From the IMG/VR virus record IMGVR_UViG_3300035188_001352, positions 1 through 64,000 of that record: 64,000 nt of DNA; one strand, written 5' to 3'. The notes under the pieces are model-generated. The model made no database searches and was not told the DNA's origin. It saw only the letters and a program-made list of their open reading frames with translations. A program made the translations under genes and the position numbers. Shown one piece after another: positions 43,445 to 51,533 of this stretch; within the stretch, counting starts at the first letter, position 1; each line of letters begins with the position of its first letter. The DNA comes from a virus.

Positions 43445-44890
43445 TTATTGAACTTTTTTAGGCATGAAGTTTGCAATTTTTGGAGCAGTAATTTTCAGAG
43501 TTCTTGTTGCATCTGCTACGTCTCTTACGCCTAAGTAAAGTTTTGTACCATTATTCAACGTTACACCAATTACATCAGGATTTGAATACTTAGCCTTACG
43601 ATTGAAGCAATAGCTCATAATATCTGCAATTCCACAGTTTGAACCACCATAGCCATACTTATAGTTATGAGCATAACCATAAGAATCTTCATAGACACCT
43701 TTCACAGAACCTAAACCAAATTCTTCCATGGTTTCTTTATTGTGAACAACCCCCATGATATGACCTACTTCATGAATCATCGTATCTCCATAGCAACCAT
43801 AACCACCATCAGAACCCCAATCAACAACAGCATTTGCAACATTTGCATTAAAAGCGGTTTGATTTGCACCATTCAACAATGCTTGGCCACAGATTACATG
43901 TGATTGTTTGAATGGACGGATAAAGACGACCAAGTCAGCACCAACTCTGGCTCTCATGTCTCGTACAGGTTTCCAAATACCTAAACCTTGTTGCATTTTA
44001 GATGGAACACCAGTTGTTGGTTCAGTATCCGCATACGGTACTTCAATTTTACCTACAGTTCTAAAGGCTACATTTGGCATGCCACTATCACTAAATGCTT
44101 TGGTCATTGCAGGTGTCATTGACGCAACATAAGTATCAATTCGTGGTTTGAATGAAGTGCTATATGCATACAGCAAATCAATTACTATTGGCGCATTTGC
44201 AACAGGTGTAGGAGGAGGGGCAACATAGGTAAGTGCGCCTGTAACAGTATCTCTATATACTTTTGTGCCATCAGGTTTTACGCCTATGTAAACCACCGCA
44301 TCCAATGATGTGTGGTTATGCGCAACTTCAGTATCACCTTTTACTGTTGGCATTTTAACCCCGGACTTTTGTTGGCTAATCAACCAAGCTTCAGGATTTG
44401 ATTCATCACCTTGAGTTTCGATGGCATAGGTGTCTTCATCAGTATAAATCGAACCGAATACATCACCAGTTGGACCCATTGAAATAATTGCACCATCGCC
44501 ATCAACAGTGTTACCCATCCAGGTAACAACACCATTTGCATCAGTCACTACGCTTTCAGTCGTATATTCGACATCTTCGCCAATCAGACCTAATGTAGTT
44601 TTGTCACCGACTTTTTGGGATAAAAAGTGACTTTTATCCAATTCAACTTTTGCCAAACCTTTAGCATCAAACGGGTTATAGACTTCCGGAATTGTTCCAC
44701 CGACGTGACGAACCGGACTATACACTGATGGCATCTCACCGATACCATATGTATGAATTGTTTTGACTACTTTACCTTCAACAATGTGTTGAACTGTGCC
44801 AGTAGGAGTAGAAGTTTCATTAGCACTAACTGCACTAATACCTAATGTTGCAATTGCGACTGCAACAGCCATTGTAGTTTTTCTCAACAT
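43445..44890 (-). CDS. exported metzincin-type zinc metalloprotease
   Basis: A 481-residue protein. Start MLRKTTMAVAV at 44890 has GGAG six bases upstream and gives a signal peptide cut near VSA. After a propeptide-like region of about 200 residues comes a protease domain with the zinc motif HEVGHIMGVVH (HExxHxxGxxH, about residue 370) and a downstream Met-turn (ADIMSYC). These are metzincin hallmarks, as in bacterial reprolysin-like enzymes. It probably acts outside the cytoplasm. It has its own strong promoter (44958-44985) and terminator. Confidence 0.85.
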   Translation of the reverse strand: MLRKTTMAVAVAIATLGISAVSANETSTPTGTVQHIVEGKVVKTIHTYGIGEMPSVYSPVRHVGGTIPEVYNPFDAKGLAKVELDKSHFLSQKVGDKTTLGLIGEDVEYTTESVVTDANGVVTWMGNTVDGDGAIISMGPTGDVFGSIYTDEDTYAIETQGDESNPEAWLISQQKSGVKMPTVKGDTEVAHNHTSLDAVVYIGVKPDGTKVYRDTVTGALTYVAPPPTPVANAPIVIDLLYAYSTSFKPRIDTYVASMTPAMTKAFSDSGMPNVAFRTVGKIEVPYADTEPTTGVPSKMQQGLGIWKPVRDMRARVGADLVVFIRPFKQSHVICGQALLNGANQTAFNANVANAVVDWGSDGGYGCYGDTMIHEVGHIMGVVHNKETMEEFGLGSVKGVYEDSYGYAHNYKYGYGGSNCGIADIMSYCFNRKAKYSNPDVIGVTLNNGTKLYLGVRDVADATRTLKITAPKIANFMPKKVQ

Positions 44891-44957
44891 GATATTCTCC
44901 ACAGAATAAACTAAGATTGGTTCATCCTTAACTTCTTTATTTCCGTATCTTGAGTCT

Positions 44958-44985
44958 ATTATAACCTTTTTTGATTAGATGTAAA
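44958..44985 (-). promoter_or_regulatory. sigma70-like promoter for protease gene
   Basis: On the minus strand TTTACA (44980-44985), 16-base spacer, TATAAT (44958-44963), about 70 bases upstream of the metzincin start. Confidence 0.75.
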
Positions 44986-44997
44986 TAGTCCGGGACT

Positions 44998-45309
44998 TTA
45001 TAAACTGTTATCTACTTCACAAATATAAGGCAAATAGATTTCCAACTTTTCTAACTTCTTTTGCTTCATTTTTTCAATAAGCTCATCATCAATTGTCAGA
45101 ACGGTTTGATTTTTGAGTACTTCAAGTACTGCATAAACATCGCCTATTTCTTGATGCAAAAGCTCGATATTTGACAAAGAATTTGGGTCTTCTGGATTTC
45201 TGCTATAAGCTCCAAAGCGACTGATTTTTGATGCTGCTTGGATAACTTCAGCACATTCTTCCTGAAGGCACTGAAGAACTAATCCTGTACTTCTACGTTT
45301 TGAATTCAT
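44998..45309 (-). CDS. MazG-like nucleotide pyrophosphohydrolase
   Basis: A 103-residue all-helical protein with the MazG metal-binding pattern: EECAEVIQAASK (about 18-29) and HQEIGDVYAVLEVL (about 52-65), giving the ExxE...ExxD acids. Such enzymes hydrolyse (d)NTPs to NMPs and can modulate ppGpp or dNTP pools, and are common in large phages. The gene overlaps the next by 4 bases. Confidence 0.8.
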   Translation of the reverse strand: MNSKRRSTGLVLQCLQEECAEVIQAASKISRFGAYSRNPEDPNSLSNIELLHQEIGDVYAVLEVLKNQTVLTIDDELIEKMKQKKLEKLEIYLPYICEVDNSL

Positions 45310-45569
45310 AACAATGGATGGTCAAAAGTTTTATACACTCGACGCTCATCATTATTACGTATCATATGGTCATCATATGCTTTTGCTAAAGTTTCAAGGT
45401 CCCGCTTTTGAAATGATGGAGCAAGCGGTTCGTTATACCACACAGGCTTGTAATTGTTAGACTTATCTACCAACTCCAAGAAGGTTTTGAAGTAAGTGTA
45501 TTTCCCAGCAAACTCATCTAATTGACGAAGTTTGCCAGGAGTCATATATGTTAGGTCGGAGAAGCTCAT
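45306..45569 (-). CDS. hypothetical protein
   Basis: An 87-residue soluble protein (Tyr/Phe-rich, KYTYFKTFLELVDKS). It is fused by 4-base overlaps to the MazG gene downstream and the lipoprotein gene upstream. No motif is recognised. Confidence 0.6.
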   Translation of the reverse strand: MSFSDLTYMTPGKLRQLDEFAGKYTYFKTFLELVDKSNNYKPVWYNEPLAPSFQKRDLETLAKAYDDHMIRNNDERRVYKTFDHPLL

Positions 45570-46411
45570 TTTCGACGGCTTGATGATGAAGAAGAACTTG
45601 ATGAAGATTTAGGAGGACTTACTCGTATTGGAGCAAATGTGCTTGAAGGTTTTGAAGCCGGTTTTGAAGCTACTGATGGTGGAGTAGTAGACTTAGTTGA
45701 AGTACTTCCACCAAACAAAGACCAGCTTGAAGAAGGCTTTTTAGCTACTGGAGCTGGAGCCGGTGGAGGCGTAACTTGAACTGGTTTGAACTGAGTTGCC
45801 GTAGTTGCTGCTTGCGTACTAGTAGTTGGCGGTACTACTTGTATCGGTTTGAATGATTGAGTAGCAGTAGCTGTTGCAGGTGGAGTAGTCACAGGTTTAG
45901 GTGTCGCTTGATTAGGAGCAATGTTAGTCGGATTAGCAAACAATGGCTGAATTTTTTGACCAGGTATCAATTGATTTGTGTTCTTTTCTGGAACCAATTG
46001 AGGTACTGATGGATTAGTCGTTTGTGGAATACCACGCACCTGAGGTGTCACCCAAGTTCTACGTTGTGGTGTATTGTAGTAACGGTCATAGTAATCAGGC
46101 TGGTTCATATACTCAGGATGATATTGATAGCTTTGATACGATGGTCTGTTCCACCAATGATTAGCAGCAGCCCCAGCAGCAAAAGCTGCTACAGTTCCTA
46201 ACCAATTAGTATCAGATGATTGTGGTCGTCCAGCTTGTTGATAAGCAGCCATACATTGAGCCGGTTGAAAGCCCATTGACATACATGGTTGAAGAGCTGC
46301 CATCGTATTAGCATCATATTGGTGTTGGTCACTACATGCACCAATGATGATAGACAATGCTGCAACGACTGCCATAAGTTTGATATTTAGAGTATTCATA
46401 TTTGATTTCAT
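45566..46411 (-). CDS. Pro/Thr/Ser-rich lipoprotein
   Basis: A 281-residue protein with a signal sequence and lipobox IGAC (Cys about residue 26); the real start may be the second Met (MNTLNIK). The mature part has a Trp/Tyr/Asn-rich segment (NHWWNRPSYQSYQYHPEY), then a long P/T/S-rich region with repeated 'FKPIQVxPP' units, and ends in a Ser tract and SRRK. It is probably an extended envelope-spanning or surface lipoprotein. A (GA)n tract lies just upstream. Confidence 0.65.
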   Translation of the reverse strand: MKSNMNTLNIKLMAVVAALSIIIGACSDQHQYDANTMAALQPCMSMGFQPAQCMAAYQQAGRPQSSDTNWLGTVAAFAAGAAANHWWNRPSYQSYQYHPEYMNQPDYYDRYYNTPQRRTWVTPQVRGIPQTTNPSVPQLVPEKNTNQLIPGQKIQPLFANPTNIAPNQATPKPVTTPPATATATQSFKPIQVVPPTTSTQAATTATQFKPVQVTPPPAPAPVAKKPSSSWSLFGGSTSTKSTTPPSVASKPASKPSSTFAPIRVSPPKSSSSSSSSSSRRK

Positions 46412-46421
46412 ACCGTATTGA

Positions 46422-46440
46422 GAGAGAGAGAGAGAGAGAA
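46422..46440. repeat. (GA)n microsatellite
   Basis: A GAGAGAGAGAGAGAGAGA tract lies between the lipoprotein start and a small membrane gene. Its complement (CT-rich) would lie in the lipoprotein mRNA leader in place of a normal ribosome site. Confidence 0.7.
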
Positions 46441-46444
46441 GTTT

Positions 46445-46570
46445 TTAGATGATTGGAAAGGTTCCGCGTTTTGCTAACATATATCCACCCATTGCAAGTA
46501 GTATCCAAATGTTAGAACTGAAAATAGTTGCGGCTAAAAAGCCAAAAGTAAGAGCACCAAAGAACATCAT
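46445..46570 (-). CDS. small membrane protein (41 aa)
   Basis: A 41-residue ORF starting MMFFGALTFGFLAA with AAGGTG about nine bases upstream. Two hydrophobic segments (FFGALTFGFLAATIF and IWILLAMGGYML) and a short basic tail make it a plausible inner-membrane peptide. It lies in an otherwise empty 183-base gap, in line with its neighbours. Confidence 0.55.
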   Translation of the reverse strand: MMFFGALTFGFLAATIFSSNIWILLAMGGYMLAKRGTFPII

Positions 46571-46594
46571 AATTTTCACACCTTTTTCTACTGT

Positions 46595-47080
46595 TTATAA
46601 ATCGGTTTCAATATTGAGTGTTTCCACTTCAACATTTTTGTTAGTATATTGTATCACACTTCCGGGCACACAGTCATCAATCAACACCATCTTTTTAGAA
46701 GTCTGTGACATTGCATGCTTCAAAAATGAGAAGTACTTACCATTGATTTGCATGAATTCTAATGGACATGTGTAGTTGAACAAGAATTCATATGGCTTGC
46801 AAAGCACCATCATTTCATCAACTGATGGGTATTCAATGATGGGTAATCCAAAACACTGTTCAATTCTTTCCTTCATACCCGAATAGTCGAACTCTTCCTT
46901 TTCTTTTTGGGTCCAAATAGCAAAAGACCAAATGTTCAAGAAAGTTGGCTTGACATCTTGTAAGTAGTCTTTGATTTTAGACACATGCTGAATGAACAAA
47001 CCATCATCCCAATTATTGATGACAGTTCCTTCAAGGTCTAACCAAACTTCTAATGCTTGACTATCGCTACAATAGTTCAT
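46595..47080 (-). CDS. HAD-like hydrolase
   Basis: A 161-residue protein. Start MNYCSDSQ at 47080 has GGAG six bases upstream. The HAD motif I is WLDLEGTVI (about 14-22), with Glu in place of the usual second Asp, and motif IV is VLIDDC (about residues 140-145). The middle has INIWSFAIW. The first Asp nucleophile is kept, so activity may persist. The substrate is unknown. Confidence 0.6.
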   Translation of the reverse strand: MNYCSDSQALEVWLDLEGTVINNWDDGLFIQHVSKIKDYLQDVKPTFLNIWSFAIWTQKEKEEFDYSGMKERIEQCFGLPIIEYPSVDEMMVLCKPYEFLFNYTCPLEFMQINGKYFSFLKHAMSQTSKKMVLIDDCVPGSVIQYTNKNVEVETLNIETDL

Positions 47081-47300
47081 TAGTATCTCCGCCATCATTC
47101 GGTATCGGTTTATTAGTTGGGCAGTCTTTCATCCAGACAATATGAGTATTGCTCGTTGGATGAAGTTGCACGACACATTGTTGAAGACCTGCTTTAGCCA
47201 TGCTTATCCTTTCATAAGTTTCTAGAAAGGAACCTCCAAAGTAAAACGCTGCAAATCCAAAAACTATCAATACTATCATTGCTTTATCGGTCATTTCCAA
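47067..47300 (-). CDS. small membrane protein, GLQ(Q/E)C...KDCPT family
   Basis: A 77-residue protein with one N-terminal membrane helix (MIVLIVFGFAAFYFGGSFL) and then AGLQQC...WMKDCPT. The same layout appears in the 57221-57448 protein, so the two are paralogs. It is probably anchored in the inner membrane with the Cys-containing part outside. It overlaps the HAD gene by 14 bases. Confidence 0.6.
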   Translation of the reverse strand: MEMTDKAMIVLIVFGFAAFYFGGSFLETYERISMAKAGLQQCVVQLHPTSNTHIVWMKDCPTNKPIPNDGGDTNELL

Positions 47301-47511
47301 GTCCTTTATAAGGTTCTAATCCAACTTGTTCTCGCATTTGAGCAAGCAGTTTGTTTAGGGGTTCAAGCTTCATACAACGACAACAACTAATATAAATCGG
47401 ATGAAATATCGTACCACTATCTGATTCTTCTACTACATCTAAGAAATCAGTAAAGAATGTACGAACTAATCGTGTTAGTTCGTCTGTTGATTGTTCTACG
47501 TTATCGCTCAT
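47284..47511 (-). CDS. hypothetical protein
   Basis: A 75-residue soluble protein with a Cys pair and helical ends (YISCCRCMKLEPLNKLLAQM). It overlaps both neighbours by a few bases. No function can be assigned. Confidence 0.55.
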   Translation of the reverse strand: MSDNVEQSTDELTRLVRTFFTDFLDVVEESDSGTIFHPIYISCCRCMKLEPLNKLLAQMREQVGLEPYKGLGNDR

Positions 47512-47843
47512 AATCCTACAAACCTCATATTACACTGTGTTGAACAGAAAGCATAACGACTATCAAACCTTGCTTCTGCTTCTGGAATTCGTTTGCCGCA
47601 TTCAGCGCATTCACACATTCCATCAAACTCTTCATACTCAGCACCGATGCCATTAGTAGGAAACTGTTTGACAGTAGGGTCAACGATGGTTCCATCTGGT
47701 TTCTCACACCACCAATGATCTTGCTTACCCCACATTGGGCAATGATAAAAGCCACGAACTAATCGAAGTGATGGGTCTTCAGCACAAAGCTCTTCTGCAT
47801 ATTCTTTGCACTTGCCACGATATTGTAAGTAATCAAAACTCAT
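47508..47843 (-). CDS. zinc-finger-containing phage protein
   Basis: A 111-residue protein. The first part (FYHCPMWGKQDHWWCEKPDG, then VDPTVKQFP) is a recurring pattern of small phage proteins. The C-terminus has four Cys in a treble-clef-like arrangement (CECAECGKRI ... YAFCSTQC). It probably binds zinc, and possibly nucleic acid. It overlaps neighbours by 4 bases. Confidence 0.65.
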   Translation of the reverse strand: MSFDYLQYRGKCKEYAEELCAEDPSLRLVRGFYHCPMWGKQDHWWCEKPDGTIVDPTVKQFPTNGIGAEYEEFDGMCECAECGKRIPEAEARFDSRYAFCSTQCNMRFVGL

Positions 47844-48166
47844 ATAGGGTCATCCTTACGAGGACATTTGAAATGTGCTCTAAATTGAGCATTTGTATCA
47901 AAGATTTCATCGATATCGCGTTCTTCAATATCAAAATACTTTAGAACTTCTTCACGAATTTTAGCATTAGCTACATCACTTTCTGTTGGAGAACCACCTA
48001 GAACATAATCATGACTCAATTGCATTCTGCAAATACCAATCGTCGTTTGAATTGCTTCTTTGATGACAGTATAAGCAAAATCTTTGACATCTTGAGCTTC
48101 CCATAGTTCATCAGGTAAAGCCCATTTAGCAAATTCTTTTTCAATTAGATGATGGAGGTTGTTCAT
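47840..48166 (-). CDS. hypothetical protein
   Basis: A 108-residue, helical, soluble protein (WEAQDVKDFAYTVIKEAIQT). It is in the overlapping operon of small genes between 48371 and 46595. No motif is recognised. Confidence 0.6.
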   Translation of the reverse strand: MNNLHHLIEKEFAKWALPDELWEAQDVKDFAYTVIKEAIQTTIGICRMQLSHDYVLGGSPTESDVANAKIREEVLKYFDIEERDIDEIFDTNAQFRAHFKCPRKDDPI

Positions 48167-48371
48167 ATTCTAAGTTGTTTGATACCGTAAAATTGCGAAG
48201 ACTAACGTAATACTTTTGCTTGAAGTTTTCAGCGTCAGCACGAGTTGTAAAAGCCATAACCTGAAGCCCAGTTGTAGTGTCATTGATTGTAGAAACTACA
48301 ATGTTAGTAGCTCCGGCAAATTCATCAATTCCTAAAAGAACTTCGTTTTCGAATCTAAGATAATAAGTCAT
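48141..48371 (-). CDS. hypothetical protein
   Basis: A 76-residue alpha/beta protein ending in a YEQPPSSN tail that overlaps the next gene by 26 bases. No family is recognised. Confidence 0.55.
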   Translation of the reverse strand: MTYYLRFENEVLLGIDEFAGATNIVVSTINDTTTGLQVMAFTTRADAENFKQKYYVSLRNFTVSNNLEYEQPPSSN

Positions 48372-48386
48372 ATTATAACACCTTTC

Positions 48387-48644
48387 CTAATGACATGTTT
48401 GACAATTTTCGCAGTTTGTATTTATTACTGCTATAAGTCCGTCAAGTTCATCTTTACGTAATGTGACACTAAAACCTCTCAGCTTTACTTCTATCGGGTC
48501 ACCCATTGGAGCAACACGAATAATCATAAAGTCTATACCTGGAGTAAAACCAAATGAAAGTAGCTTCTTCCGATATGTCTTACTAATTGTTGGTTTGAAA
48601 CCAATCAGCTTGAATGATTGACCAACATCAGAAGCTATCATCAT
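48387..48644 (-). CDS. feoA: FeoA-like SH3-domain protein
   Basis: An 85-residue protein. Residues about 22-70 follow the FeoA pattern: YRKKLLSFGFTPG, then VAPMGDPIEVKLRGFSVTLRKDE, corresponding to the 'LxxLGLTPGxxVxVxxxAPxGDPIxixvxGxxxxLRxxEA' core. FeoA is a cytosolic regulator of the FeoB iron(II) transporter. A Cys-rich tail (NCENCQTCH) is extra. No FeoB is present in the window, so it may act on the host transporter. Confidence 0.75.
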   Translation of the reverse strand: MMIASDVGQSFKLIGFKPTISKTYRKKLLSFGFTPGIDFMIIRVAPMGDPIEVKLRGFSVTLRKDELDGLIAVINTNCENCQTCH

Positions 48645-48926
48645 TTAGGCAAAGTAAGTGATTTCAACCGGGTGAAGCTCAATTTTTTCTTTTATACGAA
48701 GTTCTTCAATAACTTCAAGAGCTCGTTCATAAGTGGGAAGACCTACACGAGAACAGTCTTCATTTTCAGATGATATGATATCTGTCCAATGATAAATGTT
48801 GTCATTTCCAAGTTCTTTGGTTTGAGCATAATACACATAATCATATTCATCAACAAAGCTATTATAGCCAATAGCTTTCTGAACTATACGATATTTAGCA
48901 TCTTCAGACTTCACTGGTTCTGGCAT
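48645..48926 (-). CDS. hypothetical protein
   Basis: A 93-residue protein. Start MPEPVKSEDAK at 48926 was chosen because GGAG lies seven bases upstream. It abuts the FeoA-like gene and overlaps the next upstream gene by 23 bases. The C-terminal part is helical (TYERALEVIEELRIKEKIEL). The function is unknown. Confidence 0.55.
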   Translation of the reverse strand: MPEPVKSEDAKYRIVQKAIGYNSFVDEYDYVYYAQTKELGNDNIYHWTDIISSENEDCSRVGLPTYERALEVIEELRIKEKIELHPVEITYFA

Positions 48927-49668
48927 TGATTTGCTCCGATAAAAATTGTTGGACTTCACCTAAGAACTCATGAATACCACGCAAGTTCTTTTGCCAACGT
49001 AGCACCATAAACTTTTCATAATCGCCATCAAATGGAACACCATAACCGTGTTCAATTTGTTCATATGTTTCGTACTTCTTCAACCAGTTCTTTATGTCAT
49101 GTAAAGCTCTATCAGTTTCTAACTGAGTTGCTTTTGGAAATGCATAATGATACAAGCCGACATTTTCAGATTGAGCAAACCACCACCCACATTGATTGTA
49201 AAACCATTCAGCAGCTTCTAACCATTCAGTTCTACATTTAGTAGCAAAGTTTGTTTGAAAGATTGTTGAATAGTTTTTTTGAAAGTTTGGATATGGAACC
49301 CATGGATATATTGTGCTTTTGACCCATTTCTTGATTTCTGGATGATTGATTCGATCGCTATCAAGAACATAGATTGGTTTAGCACCTTCCGCCGGCATTG
49401 AGTATTCTTTTGTTATCCATCTTACTTCAGTATAGCCATAATACATATCTTCATTTGAAATGAAAGATAATGCATACTCTTTATCGAACTCTTTATATGT
49501 CAAATGTTCTTTCAAGATTCCGTTTGTAGAAACTCCATTACCATTTACATTGAATAACTGGTCAAATACTCGAAGCTTTACTCCATGCAATGTAGTATCA
49601 CGAAACAAAGACGGAAACTTTTGGAGCATGTAAAGAACATATTCATCAGGTGTAAAGAATTGTGTCAT
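48904..49668 (-). CDS. hypothetical protein
   Basis: A 254-residue soluble protein, Tyr/Trp-rich with a WFYNQCGWWFAQSEN patch (about 157-171). No catalytic motif is recognised. It lies in the small-gene operon. Confidence 0.6.
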   Translation of the reverse strand: MTQFFTPDEYVLYMLQKFPSLFRDTTLHGVKLRVFDQLFNVNGNGVSTNGILKEHLTYKEFDKEYALSFISNEDMYYGYTEVRWITKEYSMPAEGAKPIYVLDSDRINHPEIKKWVKSTIYPWVPYPNFQKNYSTIFQTNFATKCRTEWLEAAEWFYNQCGWWFAQSENVGLYHYAFPKATQLETDRALHDIKNWLKKYETYEQIEHGYGVPFDGDYEKFMVLRWQKNLRGIHEFLGEVQQFLSEQINARTSEV

Positions 49669-49868
49669 TTGGATACCTCATTTAGCTTACGTTCCGTATT
49701 GGCTCCAATAGCAAACCATTCATCACGAGTATTTTCAACCCATGAAGTAAAATGAGCTAATGTAATCTGTCCATTGACAATCATTTGGAATAATGCATCT
49801 TCTCGAAGGTCAATCACGCGAACAGTTCTGAACTTCATATTTTCGTCTGGAATTCGGATAGTGCTCAT
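49665..49868 (-). CDS. hypothetical protein
   Basis: A 67-residue protein in the overlapping small-gene operon (4 bases with 48904-49668). No motif is recognised. Confidence 0.55.
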   Translation of the reverse strand: MSTIRIPDENMKFRTVRVIDLREDALFQMIVNGQITLAHFTSWVENTRDEWFAIGANTERKLNEVSK

Positions 49869-49870
49869 CG

Positions 49871-50056
49871 TTAGCTTTCCTTTTTCTTTGAGCTGTAAAT
49901 TGCAATTTCTTCGTTAGTTGCAGAACGGGATTCGATAATTTCTTGGTCAGGAGCCATGTTTCTAAAATGCATTTCGGCTCTTTCAGTTGAACTATCAAAG
50001 AATACCATAGTCTTTTGTTCAGACCTTACCAAGAACGGTTGAAAATCATGCAACAT
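49871..50056 (-). CDS. hypothetical protein
   Basis: A 61-residue protein, mixed charge, starting MLHDFQPFLVRSEQK. It overlaps its upstream neighbour by 11 bases. No motif is recognised. Confidence 0.5.
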   Translation of the reverse strand: MLHDFQPFLVRSEQKTMVFFDSSTERAEMHFRNMAPDQEIIESRSATNEEIAIYSSKKKES

Positions 50057-50228
50057 TTTGAAATGTCCTTCCTTTTGAATTGAATCTCATTGGAACCTTG
50101 AACATCACAGGTTCAATACCGTTTGATGAAATATAACCGTGACAATGAAACTTGTCATCTGAAAGAAAGAATGTTTGATTGTATTTAGCATCAGCACCTT
50201 TGAAGGTTGTTTCTTTGACAGTAATCAT
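50046..50228 (-). CDS. hypothetical protein
   Basis: A 60-residue beta-rich small protein (FFLSDDKFHCHGYISSNGIE). It overlaps both neighbours, consistent with the operon. The function is unknown. Confidence 0.5.
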   Translation of the reverse strand: MITVKETTFKGADAKYNQTFFLSDDKFHCHGYISSNGIEPVMFKVPMRFNSKGRTFQNVA

Positions 50229-50440
50229 TTTGGAACTCCATCACCAATACCATAAGATTCTACCCAAGGGTCTTTAGTATCCAACATATGTTGATACAAT
50301 TTGCAAACTAAATGTTTGTTGATTTCAATGATAGTTCCATCTTCATCAGTAACGTGCAGAAATCTCCAATTGACTTGTGCCCGGTCTTTCAGGATTTCAA
50401 CTTCACCATTTAGTTCTAATCTGTTAATTTTTGCTTTCAT
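50225..50440 (-). CDS. hypothetical protein
   Basis: A 71-residue protein. Start MKAKINRLELNG at 50440 is preceded by GGAG, seven bases from the ATG, and avoids overlap with the upstream gene. No motif is recognised. Confidence 0.55.
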   Translation of the reverse strand: MKAKINRLELNGEVEILKDRAQVNWRFLHVTDEDGTIIEINKHLVCKLYQHMLDTKDPWVESYGIGDGVPK

Positions 50441-50461
50441 CGTAATTCTCCTTAGCAACAA

Positions 50462-50872
50462 TTATACTACTTCAACAAAAGTTCTTTTACCAACAGTGAA
50501 CACTAAAGGTTGGAGTAATATAGTAAATTTTTTTGAACCTCTTGGTTTCAAACCAAAACAAAACTGTTTGTCAAGAGTCAAAATAAATTCATCATTAGTT
50601 TTTGTATCACGAAAAACTTTTGTATCTTCACCTTTTGTAACTGAAGTTCTTCTTGGATTTAGAACTTCATTAGCTAAGTCCAAAATGTATTGGAGTTTTG
50701 ATGGTTTATTGGGCCAGCTTTTAGCAGCAAAAGATTCCAACATTTCATCATCTAAAACATCAGCATATTTCAGTTCTTCAATTAGTTCTTTGACTAAAGG
50801 TGAAGCTGCAGTTTTAACGTTTGAAGTTGAAATGGTTGAAACTAATGTTTGGATTGAAGTGGTGGTAGTCAT
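50462..50872 (-). CDS. hypothetical protein at a strong promoter
   Basis: A 136-residue protein with a Thr/Ser-rich N-terminus and helical middle (SPLVKELIEELKYADVLDDE). It is the first gene after a strong sigma70-like promoter (50910-50937) and so is probably expressed early. No family is recognised. Confidence 0.6.
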   Translation of the reverse strand: MTTTTSIQTLVSTISTSNVKTAASPLVKELIEELKYADVLDDEMLESFAAKSWPNKPSKLQYILDLANEVLNPRRTSVTKGEDTKVFRDTKTNDEFILTLDKQFCFGLKPRGSKKFTILLQPLVFTVGKRTFVEVV

Positions 50873-50909
50873 CGTAATTCTCTCTCTACGTTTGTTTGAA
50901 TATGGGTCT

Positions 50910-50937
50910 ATTATACAACATCCAAAGTAGATGTAAA
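50910..50937 (-). promoter_or_regulatory. sigma70-like promoter, conserved leader class
   Basis: On the minus strand TTTACA (50932-50937), 16-base spacer, TATAAT (50910-50915), then a transcribed leader AGACCCATATTCAAACAAAC. The same promoter and leader recur at 51870 and 59515, and partly at 57177. Confidence 0.8.
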
Positions 50938-50968
50938 TAGACCCAACATCAAAAATGATAACTAGTTA

Positions 50969-51532
50969 TCAAATTTTACCTTTATTTGCAATCCATTTTT
51001 CTGCAGCGGCAATAAACTTAGGATTAGCATTTACAAATGCTTCATGCCAATCAGTATCATGAACTGGTTGTACCCCAATAAATTCGGTTAGCATTTCAAA
51101 TCTGTACGGCCGCCCAACTTTCAATAGGTTGGGATTTGAAATGAATAGCTTTGTAGATTCAGCAATTGTTTCCCAAATGTTAGGCTCATATGAAGATACC
51201 TTTGATTCCTTTTTGCGAACTTTTGGTACATACTTATCATAATCACGTTGTATGTTGAAATGTATGATATGCCCAAGCTCATGACACAAAACTCCAATAG
51301 GAGTAAGGTCAGCTTTATAGCCGGGATATGACCATTTGAAGCCTGGTGTTTTTGTAGCAACAGCACATTTTTTGATATTGATTTTGATAGTTCTTTTTGT
51401 TGCTTGTCCGTGTGCAGGCAGCGTATCAACAACTTTTATAGTAGGTGTTGGTATTTGCGGATTCAAAATCAGAAAATCTTTTAGTAAGATTTGAGCTTCT
51501 GCAAAAAGCTCAAGTTTTGTTTTTCCGATCAT
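50969..51532 (-). CDS. zincin-like (HExxH) metalloprotein
   Basis: A 187-residue cytosolic protein. Start MIGKTKLELF at 51532 has GGAG six bases upstream. The zinc motif CHELGHIIH (HExxH, about residues 99-107) and a downstream WETIAEST (possible third ligand Glu) place it among small phage zincins with SprT-like topology. It has no signal peptide, unlike the metzincin at 43445. The substrate is unknown. Confidence 0.65.
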   Translation of the reverse strand: MIGKTKLELFAEAQILLKDFLILNPQIPTPTIKVVDTLPAHGQATKRTIKINIKKCAVATKTPGFKWSYPGYKADLTPIGVLCHELGHIIHFNIQRDYDKYVPKVRKKESKVSSYEPNIWETIAESTKLFISNPNLLKVGRPYRFEMLTEFIGVQPVHDTDWHEAFVNANPKFIAAAEKWIANKGKI

Positions 51533-51533
51533 G

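Noticed and set aside
46449-46775. 108-codon plus-strand frame
   Set aside because: It overlaps the small membrane gene and the HAD-like gene on the other strand and has no ribosome site.
50301-50930. 209-codon plus-strand frame
   Set aside because: It is antisense to two coherent minus-strand genes (50225-50440, 50462-50872) and to their promoter. Its composition (Ser/Phe/Leu-rich) is that of a shadow frame.
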